The notes beneath the pieces are model-generated. The model did not search any database and was not told where the DNA came from. It worked only from the letters and a program-made list of their open reading frames with translations. 37,878 nucleotides of DNA from Promethearchaeota archaeon (GTDB taxonomy: Archaea; Asgardarchaeota; Lokiarchaeia; Sigyniarchaeales; SOKP01): assembly GCA_020344955.1 (NCBI GenBank), contig CP070831.1, forward strand, positions 2,050,456 through 2,088,333, read 5' to 3'. Position numbers and translations under genes: made by a program. Position 1 is the stretch's first letter. The number at the start of each line of letters is the position of its first letter. Positions 1-7,591 of the stretch are shown here, piece after piece.

Positions 1-176
1 GCATTAGAATAATGACCTCTTTTCTTAAGGAAATCGATTGCTTCAACACCATCCCTGACGATATCTATATGACTCACAATTCCTCCCTTTTGCAGGACCT
101 CTTTCGTAAGCCGAATATCTGCGGCATTATCTTCTACGAGTAAAATTTTAACTTTAATTTTCTTATATTCATTCAA
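1..176 (-). CDS. response regulator receiver domain protein, C-terminus cut by window edge
   Basis: The minus strand reads from a TTG at 174-176 with a GGTGA ribosome site six bases upstream. The visible 58 residues begin a CheY/Rcp1-type receiver domain: a hydrophobic strand followed by the acidic pocket (VEDNAADIR), then a helix and the segment DIVRDGVEAIDFLKK. The phosphoacceptor Asp lies beyond the window edge. It follows the histidine kinase gene by 12 bases in the same direction, so the two probably form a two-component pair. No output domain can be judged. The TTG start is chosen because the nearby ATG is in another frame and stops after six codons. Confidence 0.8.
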   Translation of the reverse strand, partial: MNEYKKIKVKILLVEDNAADIRLTKEVLQKGGIVSHIDIVRDGVEAIDFLKKRGHYSN

Positions 177-188
177 TATTTTTCACCA

Positions 189-1256
189 TTAAGATTTATT
201 TTTTTTTGGGAATATTGTAAAGAAGAATGTAGATCCTTTCCCAAATTCTGATTCTACCCATATCTTTCCTCCATATCGTTGGATAATTTTCTTACATATA
301 GGTAGTCCTATTCCTGTGCCAGGATACTCTTCTTTAGTGTGCAGACGGTAAAAAATGTTAAAGAGCTTATCAAAAAATTTTGACTCAATCCCAATACCAT
401 TATCTTTTACAGAGAATAACCATTCATCATTAATTTTTTTTACCCCAATATGAATTCTTGGCGGTTCCTGACTTCGAAATTTTATACTATTGCTAAGAAG
501 ATTCTGAAACAATTGTATAAATTGAGTTTTATCTACTTTTAATACTGGCATCTCATCGTAAGTTATCTCTACTCCACTTTCTTTTATTGATTCTTGTAGA
601 TTAAATATAGCATCATTTAAAATAATCTCAAGGTTGTACATTTTTGAAGGTTGAGCGTGGGTTGTGATTCTTGAATATGTTAACAGATCCTTTATAAGGG
701 TATTCATCTTTTTTGCGCCATCTGTAATAAAGTGTATAAATTCTTTACCATCTTTATCAATTTTATCCTTATAATTATCTTCTAAAAGTTGAGAGAAGCT
801 TACGATTGCTCTTAAAGGTTCTTGAAGATCATGTGATGCTACATAAGCAAATTGTTGTAAATCTTCGTTTGAACGCCTTAAATCCTCCATTATTTCATTA
901 AATTCAACTTGTCTACGCATGATATGTCCAGATAGGATGGATACTACTAATCCAACAACAATTAATGAGATTCCTCTAAGAAAATTATTTATTGTTTCTA
1001 AATTAAAAATTCCGTAATCTAAGATAATATGAAATACTATTAAAACTGCAGCTAAGAACACAGGGACAATTAAACCTTTTTTTTTCCACCATAAACATGC
1101 TAAAATTGAAGGAAAATAAAAGAAATGAGCTACTAATATAGAAGTTTTAAGGATTAATTCGAACGAGTAAATTAATAGAAATGAAATAATAATTAAAATT
1201 AAAATAATAACAATCCTCATAGTTTGCTCTTTAATTAACACTTTCATGACACTCAT
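189..1256 (-). CDS. membrane-anchored sensor histidine kinase
   Basis: The 355-residue protein has about four hydrophobic segments in the first 110 residues. A short coiled linker (about 112-135) follows, then a HisKA dimerisation helix with the H-box ASHDLQEPLR (phosphorylated His142). The HATPase domain carries the N box (QNLLSNS, N255), G1 (DNGIGI, 285-290) and G2 (GTGIGL, 313-318). There is no extracytoplasmic sensor domain of any size, so sensing is probably by the membrane segments or a partner. ATG codons at residues 1, 4 and 13 are all possible starts; the first is kept. It is transcribed with the receiver gene downstream and divergently from the receiver-AsnC regulator at 1608. The signal is unknown. 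Confidence 0.9.
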   Translation of the reverse strand: MSVMKVLIKEQTMRIVIILILIIISFLLIYSFELILKTSILVAHFFYFPSILACLWWKKKGLIVPVFLAAVLIVFHIILDYGIFNLETINNFLRGISLIVVGLVVSILSGHIMRRQVEFNEIMEDLRRSNEDLQQFAYVASHDLQEPLRAIVSFSQLLEDNYKDKIDKDGKEFIHFITDGAKKMNTLIKDLLTYSRITTHAQPSKMYNLEIILNDAIFNLQESIKESGVEITYDEMPVLKVDKTQFIQLFQNLLSNSIKFRSQEPPRIHIGVKKINDEWLFSVKDNGIGIESKFFDKLFNIFYRLHTKEEYPGTGIGLPICKKIIQRYGGKIWVESEFGKGSTFFFTIFPKKNKS

Positions 1257-1607
1257 TTCTCATATTTTATTTCAAAATCTTTCATTAAAATTTTCTAAAA
1301 AGGTAAGTAGAAATTAATAAATAAAATTGTTTATTAATAAGAATATTGTCCAATATAAAATAAATTTTATCGAATAAAAATATCTTAATTCTTAGTTCAG
1401 AAATTAAGGTTTCAGTTTATAATTATTAAAGATCACAATAATTTAATCACTAATCTTATAAATTTTCCAATTAAAAATTCGTTAAATAAAATATAAATTA
1501 AATAGTTTTTTATAATAAAATGAATATTATTCAGAAGAAGAAAAAAAGACTTGAAAAAAATTTTAAGGTCAATAATATCTAAAATAAATATTTAATGGTG
1601 ATTAATT
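1257..1607. other. divergent intergenic region, AT-rich
   Basis: About 350 bases separate the histidine kinase (minus) from the receiver-AsnC gene (plus). The stretch is almost entirely A/T and must hold the promoters of both genes. I see no coding frame or RNA gene. The one clear signal is the GGTGA at 1597-1601, which serves as ribosome site for the gene starting at 1608. Confidence 0.5.
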
Positions 1608-2489
1608 ATAGAGAATAAAAAACTCGAAATTCTCCTGATTGAGGATAATTCTGCTGATATACGTCTTATTGAAGAATTATTAAAATCTTCGGCAGATTTC
1701 AAATTTAATCTAGAATCTTATCCTCGTCTTTCTGATAGTCTAAATAAGCTGAAAACTAAGCAATTTGAGACAATTTTATTAGACTTAACTCTCCCAGACA
1801 GTGATAGAGAATCTACTTTAGAAAGGGTTTTAAACGTTACCAACAATATCCCTATAATAATTCTTACTGGGTTGGATGATAAGGAATTAGCTTTAGAATC
1901 ACTTCAAAAGGGAGCTCAAGATTATATAGTAAAAGGAGAACTTACTGGACCAACTTTAATACGATCTATATTATATGCTATTGAACGGCAAAGAATTGAA
2001 AGTGAAAAGACAAGAGAAAAAGCTTTAAAAATACAATTTGATGAAAAAGACAAAGAAATTCTTAACTACTTACAAGAAAATTACAGAATTTCATATAAAG
2101 ATTTAAGTAATAAAGTAAACTTAGCCGCAAGCACAATACACAATCGAGTGCAAAATATGATAAAGGAGGGAATAATAAAGAAATTTGATACTCTTGTAGA
2201 TCCATTTAAGGTTGGATATAAATCCATAGCAATTTTAGGACTTTCTGTTAATCCAATGAGATTAGAGGAAGTAGCAAAAAAGCTAACTGAATATGATGAT
2301 ATTCAATTCGTTGCATCATCAACTGGAGAATATAACTTATTAGTAAAAATCATTGCTATAGACGAAAAAAATCTCTGGAGATTTATTAATGATGAAATTA
2401 AAATATTAGAAGGTATTAAATCTCCAATACACGTATCGAGTTTTATAGATATTTTTAAAATGACTAATAAAGTCAATTTTAAAATCTAA
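1608..2489 (+). CDS. receiver domain fused to Lrp/AsnC-type regulator (ATA start proposed)
   Basis: The frame is open from the TGA at 1599 to the TAA at 2487-2489. Numbering from the ATA at 1608, residues 1-120 are a receiver domain with acidic pocket (E12, D13), phosphoacceptor D59 (LLDLTLPD), T87 and K109. Residues about 136-190 are an AsnC-type helix-turn-helix (FDEKDKEILNYLQEN, then RISYKDLSNKV). Residues about 195-285 are a RAM-like ligand/oligomerisation domain. No in-frame ATG, GTG or TTG exists before the TTG at 1872, which would remove most of the receiver. ATA at 1608 sits six bases after GGTGA; ATT at 1605 is the alternative. It probably converts a phosphorelay signal, perhaps from the neighbouring kinase, into DNA binding. 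Confidence 0.85.
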   Translation: MENKKLEILLIEDNSADIRLIEELLKSSADFKFNLESYPRLSDSLNKLKTKQFETILLDLTLPDSDRESTLERVLNVTNNIPIIILTGLDDKELALESLQKGAQDYIVKGELTGPTLIRSILYAIERQRIESEKTREKALKIQFDEKDKEILNYLQENYRISYKDLSNKVNLAASTIHNRVQNMIKEGIIKKFDTLVDPFKVGYKSIAILGLSVNPMRLEEVAKKLTEYDDIQFVASSTGEYNLLVKIIAIDEKNLWRFINDEIKILEGIKSPIHVSSFIDIFKMTNKVNFKI

Positions 2490-2813
2490 AAATAATTCTA
2501 ATCTTTTTCTTAATTTATCTATTTTATTTTATAGGTATAAGAAGAAAAGATTAGTTCTATTTAATCAATTATTTTAAATCAAGAACTATTTATTTTGTAA
2601 TCCTAAGGGGATTCTAAGAATAGATTTAAGGGTTGGTTTTTAAAATCTAAAATAGAACTATTCTTTTCAATAGTTATATATCACTTTTTGATATAAATAC
2701 TTTTCTATATTGACCATTTATATGTTTATAATACTATAATATAATTGGTGAATTTCGAAATAAATTCATCATTATCAATAATTAATAAAAATTAAAGAGA
2801 GGATTATTGAAAA
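2490..2813. other. intergenic region upstream of the FrhB-TrmB gene
   Basis: About 320 bases without a gene. TAGTTCT (2552-2558) and AGAACTA (2582-2588) form an inverted repeat with a 23-base gap, and AGAACTATT occurs again at 2654-2662, so this may be a repeated regulator half-site. GGTGAATTT and AAATTCATC form a second imperfect inverted repeat about 50 bases before the gene. A ribosome site (GAGAGGATT) precedes the ATG at 2814. No RNA gene is recognised. Confidence 0.4.
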
Positions 2814-4250
2814 ATGATAACTAAAGAACAAATGATTGATTATTTACAATGTGATATCTCATCTTTTGGATTTCAAGATTTGCATGATTTAGTTATAAGT
2901 AAAGAAAGTTGTATTAATTGTGGCGCTTGTTTAGCCTTATGTCCTCGTATAGGTATTAATGAAAATGGACCAAAACTCATAGATTATGACCCAGAATGCT
3001 CATTATGCTATAAATATTGTCCAAAGACTTTTTTTCCAAAAAAATTATTTGAAGAAGAAATTTTTAAAAATAAGTATTTTAATGATAGAATTTTGGGAAA
3101 TTATCAAAAGATATTAGCTGTTAAAAGTACGGATAATAAAATTTTACAGAATTCTCAAAATGGTGGAGTAGTTACAACATTACTTTGTCACGCAATAAAT
3201 ACTGGATTAGTCGATGGCGTTTTAATGGCTAAGAAAGATGAAAATTGGCATCCCGAACCTTTTGTAGCAACATCTCAGGAAGAAATAATATCCGCTGCAG
3301 GTTCCATTTATGCCATGGTACCATTATTAAGAAAATATTATGATGTGGTATATAAATATGAAATTGAAAATATTGCCTTTGTCGGATTACCTTGTCAAAT
3401 TCATGCTGTAAGAAAATTTCAACTTTGGCCTCCTCTTTCTGATAAATATGGTAAATTTAAAATAATAATTGGATTATTTTGTTCATCTAATTATTCATAT
3501 GATTCAATTTTCAATCTCACACGCGATCTAATTGGATGTTCTTTTAAAGATATCAAAAAATTTGATGTTTCACATGGTAAATTCATTTCATATTTAAAAG
3601 ATGGATCTATTAGAGAAATTTCAGTAGAAAAGACAAACAAATATCATCATTCAAGTTGTAAATATTGTAAAGATTATACCGCTAAATTTGCAGATATTTC
3701 TATCGGAAGTGTTGGTGCCCCAGATGATAATTGGAATAGTGTGATTATTCGCTCTGATCTGGGTAAAAAACTGTTTGATAGTGCTTTAAGAGATCAGAGA
3801 GTAATTCTATCGGAAAATATAGAGCCTAAAAAAATCATGAATGTTTCTAAAAGAAAAAAATTGCAATTAATAAAAACATCTGATGACATTTATGATGCTT
3901 TAAAAATATTTAATATGTCCAAATCAGCAGTAGAAATATACACAACCCTTTTATCCTTAGGAGAAGCTGATCTATATACTATAAAAGAAGTAGTAACTTT
4001 AAAACTAGAATCGATATTCAATATACTTAACACATTAAGAATGAGGAAATGGATAATTAAAAATGAAAACTCTTATCGACCGATTAGTCCTTCTCAAGTT
4101 ATTAAAAATGAGATAAATGAACTTATGAGTAAATTTCAAAACAAAATCGATCATATTAAGAAGGAAATTTTAGAAAATTTAAATACAATTTTCCTACAAA
4201 ACAATTTAATGGAATTAGAAAATCTGGACTTTATGGATATGGTCTTTTAA
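2814..4250 (+). CDS. FrhB-family flavin/Fe-S oxidoreductase fused to C-terminal TrmB-like winged helix
   Basis: This 478-residue protein opens with two ferredoxin-like cysteine groups (C33, C36, C39, C43 and C62, C65, C69). The FrhB/FpoF/FdhB fold follows, with the FAD-region motifs QNGGVVTTLL and GLPCQIHAVR and the late Cys pair SSCKYCKDYTAKFADIS. Relatives pass electrons between F420 or another carrier and Fe-S partners. From about residue 356 the sequence changes to a TrmB-type winged helix (FNMSKSAVEIYTTLLSLGEA, then a second helix pair), and then a coiled coil at about 430-470. Ordinary FrhB proteins lack such a tail. It stands alone rather than in a hydrogenase operon, which fits a redox-responsive regulator. 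That role is inference; the domain assignments are fairly secure. Confidence 0.82.
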   Translation: MITKEQMIDYLQCDISSFGFQDLHDLVISKESCINCGACLALCPRIGINENGPKLIDYDPECSLCYKYCPKTFFPKKLFEEEIFKNKYFNDRILGNYQKILAVKSTDNKILQNSQNGGVVTTLLCHAINTGLVDGVLMAKKDENWHPEPFVATSQEEIISAAGSIYAMVPLLRKYYDVVYKYEIENIAFVGLPCQIHAVRKFQLWPPLSDKYGKFKIIIGLFCSSNYSYDSIFNLTRDLIGCSFKDIKKFDVSHGKFISYLKDGSIREISVEKTNKYHHSSCKYCKDYTAKFADISIGSVGAPDDNWNSVIIRSDLGKKLFDSALRDQRVILSENIEPKKIMNVSKRKKLQLIKTSDDIYDALKIFNMSKSAVEIYTTLLSLGEADLYTIKEVVTLKLESIFNILNTLRMRKWIIKNENSYRPISPSQVIKNEINELMSKFQNKIDHIKKEILENLNTIFLQNNLMELENLDFMDMVF

Positions 4251-4328
4251 AAACTTAAGGAGGATATCTTATCATAGATCCAATTTAACAAGTGAAAAAT
4301 CTTGTCATTGAATTAAAAAAAAAAAAAT
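4251..4328. other. convergent gap with an orphan ribosome site and small hairpin
   Basis: Between two converging genes lies a strong AAGGAGGAT sequence not followed by any canonical start; ten bases on is ATA GAT CCA ATT TAA, a five-codon frame at most. A small hairpin (ACAAG, eight-base loop, CTTGT) and a run of thirteen A follow. The A run with the hairpin could end the minus-strand mtdB transcript (T-rich on that strand). The ribosome-site-like sequence may be a remnant of a lost gene. Confidence 0.35.
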
Positions 4329-6014
4329 TTAGGTGGAAATATTTATTTCTTTTCCAAATAATATCTTTTTTGCTTGTTCAAAGGCGTAATTATAGTCAAA
4401 AATTTTTTTTCCTTTTGTATTTGATGCTTCTTTTAGTATATTTGCCTCAATATTCGATTTTAAGCGCCCTAAAGCTAAAGCGCCTGTCCCAAATATAGAT
4501 GGATAAATTTCTTTATTATTGTCTTTTGGCATAAGACCTTCAATACCATAAGGAGGGACTAGATTTATATCAATAACAATTTTATCGTTTAATTTAACCA
4601 TTAAATCTTTCGATAAAATTCGTACCCCTGCAGCAGCTAAACTCCATATAATGTCTGCATCTTTTATTAATTCCAGTTTTTTTTCATCATTTGGTGCAAA
4701 AACACCAATAATTTCGGTTGCATTTTCTCCAGCTTTTTCCATCAATTCATTTGCTAGGGCTTTAATAAATTTTTCACTTGATTTTTCCCATGTTTCTACC
4801 AAATAAGTTTTACAATTTAATTTTGCCGCGATTATAGCTGCTATTCTCCCAACCGGACCTGATCCCAGAATAACGACTTTTTTGCCTTTTAAATCAAATA
4901 AATCAGATTCTTTAGCAACATCCATAGTTTTAGCAACTACAGATGAAGCTGTGGTGTGTGAACCACGAGGATCTATAATAACAGGGCATTCAAAGGGAGG
5001 TATTAATGATTTTAACACTTCTTTAGTGATTTTTTCTCCTTCTTCAACATCAGATCCACCTATAAAAAATGTTGTAGGTGCTTTTGGTTTACGTGAAAAA
5101 ATTGCATCTTGTACTAGTTTTGGTACTTGATCCTTCGTCATCTTACTAAAAGGTATAACAATGTCAAAACCAGCATCATAAGCCATATTTATATCAAATG
5201 GAGAGGCATTAGTATCAGTATCAAAGAAGTAACATATCTTTTCTAATGACTCTTTCTTTTTTACTTTAATTGGAGATAATTCAAGTATGCTTTTTCCAAT
5301 TATATTCTTAATTGAATGAGAACCTGGATTATTTATTATTTTTGCAGACCTCTTTATCTTGATTTCTTCAGCTTCAATGCCTAATTCTTCGGTTAATTTT
5401 CTTATTCCTTCAAAGTGTCTTGGATCACAGATAAACAGTGCTACTAACTTTTTTTCCATCATTTGTTTGGCAAATTTTAATATTCCCATCATCATCCAAG
5501 CTTCTCGGACTTGATATCTTATTTCATTTTCTTGAAAATCATATTCTTGCTGCAAATATTCCTTCCATAGAACCATCCTCTGAAAATCAAAATCTTCTCT
5601 CATAATTTTTTTCTTACTATTCCTTTTAGTATCTTCAATTGATTGTATTAATTGTTTTATAAGCACTCGTTGTTCCTCTAAATTTGAGGAGAGATAATTT
5701 TCTGCGTTTTCTGAAATATCTACCATTTTATATGGGATATTTTTTTCTCTAAATAGTATTTCTAATGGATCTTCAGTAGATCTTGTGTCTTCCCACCGAC
5801 TTCCTTTCTCTTCAATAGCGAAATTAGGAGTATATTTGGCAATAAGATTCTCAATTAAATTAAGATACTCCCTTGAAATCAAGTGTAAATTCCATACTAA
5901 ATCATGTTTTTTCTGTGCTGATGGCTCAAACCACCAATCTATTGGAAATTCACTTTCTATTAATATCAATCTTAGACTTTGTTTCTTTAAAGGTTTTAAC
6001 TCCAAAACTTCCAT
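4329..6014 (-). CDS. NAD(P)-dependent methylene-tetrahydromethanopterin dehydrogenase (MtdB type) with extra N-terminal domain
   Basis: Residues about 258-545 match the MtdB/MtdA fold: SPFDINMAYDAGFDIVIPF, LVQDAIFSR, FFIGGSDV, IPPFECPVI and DPRGSHTTASSVVA, then the dinucleotide loop GSGPVGR (385-390) and a Rossmann half. This enzyme oxidises or reduces methylene-H4MPT with NAD(P), unlike the F420-dependent Mtd of methanogens. Residues 1-250 are an added domain of unknown role that is repeated as a separate gene just upstream. It contains AIEEKGSRWEDTR and ALFICDPRHFEGIRKLTEELG, which faintly recall the TraB/TIKI fold, with low confidence. Its ATG overlaps the upstream stop (TAATG), with GAGGGG as ribosome site, implying translational coupling. 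Usual MtdB is about 290 residues, so this is a true fusion. Confidence 0.85.
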   Translation of the reverse strand: MEVLELKPLKKQSLRLILIESEFPIDWWFEPSAQKKHDLVWNLHLISREYLNLIENLIAKYTPNFAIEEKGSRWEDTRSTEDPLEILFREKNIPYKMVDISENAENYLSSNLEEQRVLIKQLIQSIEDTKRNSKKKIMREDFDFQRMVLWKEYLQQEYDFQENEIRYQVREAWMMMGILKFAKQMMEKKLVALFICDPRHFEGIRKLTEELGIEAEEIKIKRSAKIINNPGSHSIKNIIGKSILELSPIKVKKKESLEKICYFFDTDTNASPFDINMAYDAGFDIVIPFSKMTKDQVPKLVQDAIFSRKPKAPTTFFIGGSDVEEGEKITKEVLKSLIPPFECPVIIDPRGSHTTASSVVAKTMDVAKESDLFDLKGKKVVILGSGPVGRIAAIIAAKLNCKTYLVETWEKSSEKFIKALANELMEKAGENATEIIGVFAPNDEKKLELIKDADIIWSLAAAGVRILSKDLMVKLNDKIVIDINLVPPYGIEGLMPKDNNKEIYPSIFGTGALALGRLKSNIEANILKEASNTKGKKIFDYNYAFEQAKKILFGKEINIST

Positions 6015-6643
6015 TAATAATTCCCCTCTTGTTTTATAATTATAGATTGCATATCATAAATATTTTTAAAATCATAATTAACTACTTCAATATGAAGATC
6101 TCTTAATTGTTTAGTTATTTCTGGAAGAGATTTTTCATGGAAAAAATGAATAAGAGATATTTCTTTATGTTCAAGCCTCTTTAATAAATCTAAAACTTTT
6201 TTAACGATCCATTGTGGTTTTGTTTTTTTTTCTAAAATGCTTTTATCATAATTTAGTTCCTTTCTGAGGACTTCAATCCAGGATTTTAAATTAAGTCCTT
6301 TAAAGGAGTCTTTATTATCCATATTTCTATATTCAACTAGCAACTCTCTAATCTGCTCTTCTTTCTTGCTTATCTCTTCAAAAAGATATCCATATGCATA
6401 TTCAGGTATATCTAGCAAATGATATTCCAAGCTTAAAGCATTTAATACACTTGAAAGGTTAGAATTCTTAAATTCCTTGAAGTTCTCATTATTTATCTCA
6501 ACTGTAATAATAAGTATATTATGTAAATTTACTAATTCCTTTAAAATATCAATATGGTCGAGACTAAGACAAATGCTATCCTTATCTATTAAATATATCC
6601 TTATAATTTTATTTCTTATTTGTTTTAATTCTAAAACTTCCAT
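6014..6643 (-). CDS. free-standing paralogue of the MtdB N-terminal domain, unknown function
   Basis: This 209-residue protein starts MEVLELK, exactly like the downstream fusion, and the likeness continues over the whole length. Both have a central segment predicting long helices (LLVEYRNMDN here, LIKQLIQSIED there) and a C-terminal strand-helix unit (ISLIHFFHEKSLPEITKQL here, VALFICDPRHFEGIRKLTEE there). The CDPRH-type motif is degraded to FHEKS. It is therefore a diverged tandem duplicate without the dehydrogenase part. One-base overlap with the fusion gene suggests a fixed ratio of the two products and perhaps a hetero-oligomer. No catalytic motif is recognised. Confidence 0.75.
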   Translation of the reverse strand: MEVLELKQIRNKIIRIYLIDKDSICLSLDHIDILKELVNLHNILIITVEINNENFKEFKNSNLSSVLNALSLEYHLLDIPEYAYGYLFEEISKKEEQIRELLVEYRNMDNKDSFKGLNLKSWIEVLRKELNYDKSILEKKTKPQWIVKKVLDLLKRLEHKEISLIHFFHEKSLPEITKQLRDLHIEVVNYDFKNIYDMQSIIIKQEGNY

Positions 6644-6748
6644 TTTTTTCCATCCTTCTTGTTTTTTTATTTATCTATCTCAATAAAACTAACATAACTT
6701 CATTAGATGAATCCATTTCATCTTTCTGAGCTATGGCTTTACTTCCAA

Positions 6749-6756
6749 TTATATAA
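6749..6756 (-). promoter_or_regulatory. candidate TATA box of the mtdB operon
   Basis: TTATATAA lies about 105 bases before the minus-strand start at 6643. Transcription would begin near 6725, giving a leader of about 80 bases. The palindromic motif at 6806-6823 is about 50 bases further upstream, a position normal for an archaeal activator or operator site. The assignment rests on sequence and spacing only. Confidence 0.4.
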
Positions 6757-6767
6757 TACCCTGATTA

Positions 6768-6787
6768 GAATTTAAACAGTTTGATAA
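6768..6787 (-). promoter_or_regulatory. upstream motif shared with Sec-hdrA promoter
   Basis: GAATTTAAACAGTTTGATAA (plus strand) matches 17 of 20 bases with GAATTTAAACTATTTGACAA at 15955-15974. Both copies have the same orientation relative to a minus-strand gene, 125 and 159 bases upstream of the respective starts. A common regulator is the simple explanation. Confidence 0.45.
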
Positions 6788-6805
6788 GAAAAATTCTTGT
6801 CATTC

Positions 6806-6823
6806 TGACAAATCTATTTGTCA
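6806..6823. promoter_or_regulatory. palindromic operator candidate TGACAAAT-N2-ATTTGTCA
   Basis: This is a perfect 8-bp inverted repeat with a 2-base spacer, placed 163-180 bases upstream of the mtdB operon start. A second copy of the same half-sites lies about 110 bases further on, and shorter TGACAA/TTGTCA pairs lie before the Sec-hdrA gene. The symmetry suits a dimeric winged-helix protein. Confidence 0.5.
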
Positions 6824-6920
6824 AAAATCAATCTCAACAATTTTTGTTTTCATTGAGAATATTGAATATAATGCTTATTTACAGCAATAACTTTTTTTAA
6901 AAATTTTAATTTAAAATAAA

Positions 6921-6943
6921 ATTTGTCAAATTTTCTGACAAAT
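6921..6943. promoter_or_regulatory. second palindromic operator candidate ATTTGTCA-N7-TGACAAAT
   Basis: The same two half-sites as at 6806-6823 occur here in the opposite order with a 7-base spacer. Finding both arrangements within 140 bases makes a specific binding site more likely than chance AT-rich symmetry. Confidence 0.45.
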
Positions 6944-7249
6944 AAATATTTACGTTATTTCAATTATTTTTTGATCTTAAATAGTAATAGTAGAATAGTT
7001 GATTTTACCTTTATAAGACATTTTTACTAAAATAGCTGATTTGTTTGAATAAATTTAAGATTTTTTATTAATAGAACTAGACAAATATGTCAAGTTAAAT
7101 GTAACAAATTTGTAAATTTTCCCAATTATATTATATATTTCTATAATAATGTTAATTTATATTTACAAATCAAAAACATAATTAACTAATACTATCATTA
7201 CTTATTTTATAATTGAACTATTCTCTAACTGATAAGACCAAAATAATTA

Positions 7250-7298
7250 GATCTCCATCACACTACTACTAAAAGCTATCAACAAAGTGATGGAGATC
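7250..7298. promoter_or_regulatory. 12-bp perfect inverted repeat (hairpin or operator) upstream of hdr operon
   Basis: GATCTCCATCAC (7250-7261) and GTGATGGAGATC (7287-7298) are exact reverse complements around a 25-base loop, about 135 bases before the zinc-ribbon gene. It is G/C-richer than its surroundings. As RNA it would make a strong stem in the leader; as DNA it could be two operator half-sites. It does not resemble the SECIS elements and is not a transposon end as far as can be seen. Confidence 0.55.
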
Positions 7299-7432
7299 GA
7301 CAACTCAAAGCAAGGATTTTTAAATATGAATTACCTTTTCTATCTTAGAGATAGATCATTTTAATATAAAATTTAGAAGAAACCATAAATTTAGAAATTT
7401 TTAGTTAAAACTCAAAAAAAGGTGATGTACTC

Positions 7433-7585
7433 ATTTTAATAGAAAAGAGGGCAATAAGAGATTTTTGTAATAATTGTGGGGCAATTTTGGAGAATCAGGA
7501 CTATATATATAGACGAAGAGCTCCAAATGTTAGAACATATGTATGTTCTAAATGTGGGTATTTTGAATGGTATATCGAGGAATAG
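7433..7585 (+). CDS. small zinc-ribbon protein (ATT or ATA start)
   Basis: About 50 residues with two CxxC knuckles, CNNC and CSKC, 26 residues apart (first Cys to first Cys), rich in Arg and aromatic residues: a compact zinc ribbon of unknown partner. GGTGA at 7421-7425 is followed by no in-frame ATG, GTG or TTG. ATT at 7433 (seven-base spacing) is chosen; ATA at 7439 is the alternative. The stop lies six bases before the HdrD-like gene, so it is probably the first gene of the hdr operon. Function in translation, transcription or as a small Fe-S/Zn helper cannot be told apart. Confidence 0.65.
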   Translation: MLIEKRAIRDFCNNCGAILENQDYIYRRRAPNVRTYVCSKCGYFEWYIEE

Positions 7586-7591
7586 CTGTTT

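Larger units (their letters stand above)
6644..7432. other. 789-base divergent regulatory region between mtdB and hdr operons
   Basis: No credible gene is seen in this AT-rich stretch. It holds a TATA-like box for the minus-strand operon, two TGACAAAT palindromes, a GAATTTAAAC-type motif shared with the Sec-hdrA promoter and a 12-bp hairpin at 7250-7298, each listed separately. On the minus strand a 13-codon reading frame (ATG at 6714-6716, stop at 6675) falls just after the expected transcription start of the mtdB operon and might be a leader peptide, but it has no ribosome site. Confidence 0.5.

Noticed and set aside
4292-4498. 68-codon frame on the plus strand with poly-Lys start
   Set aside because: It begins in the A-rich gap and overlaps the C-terminus of the MtdB fusion on the other strand; the hydrophobic product is a shadow.
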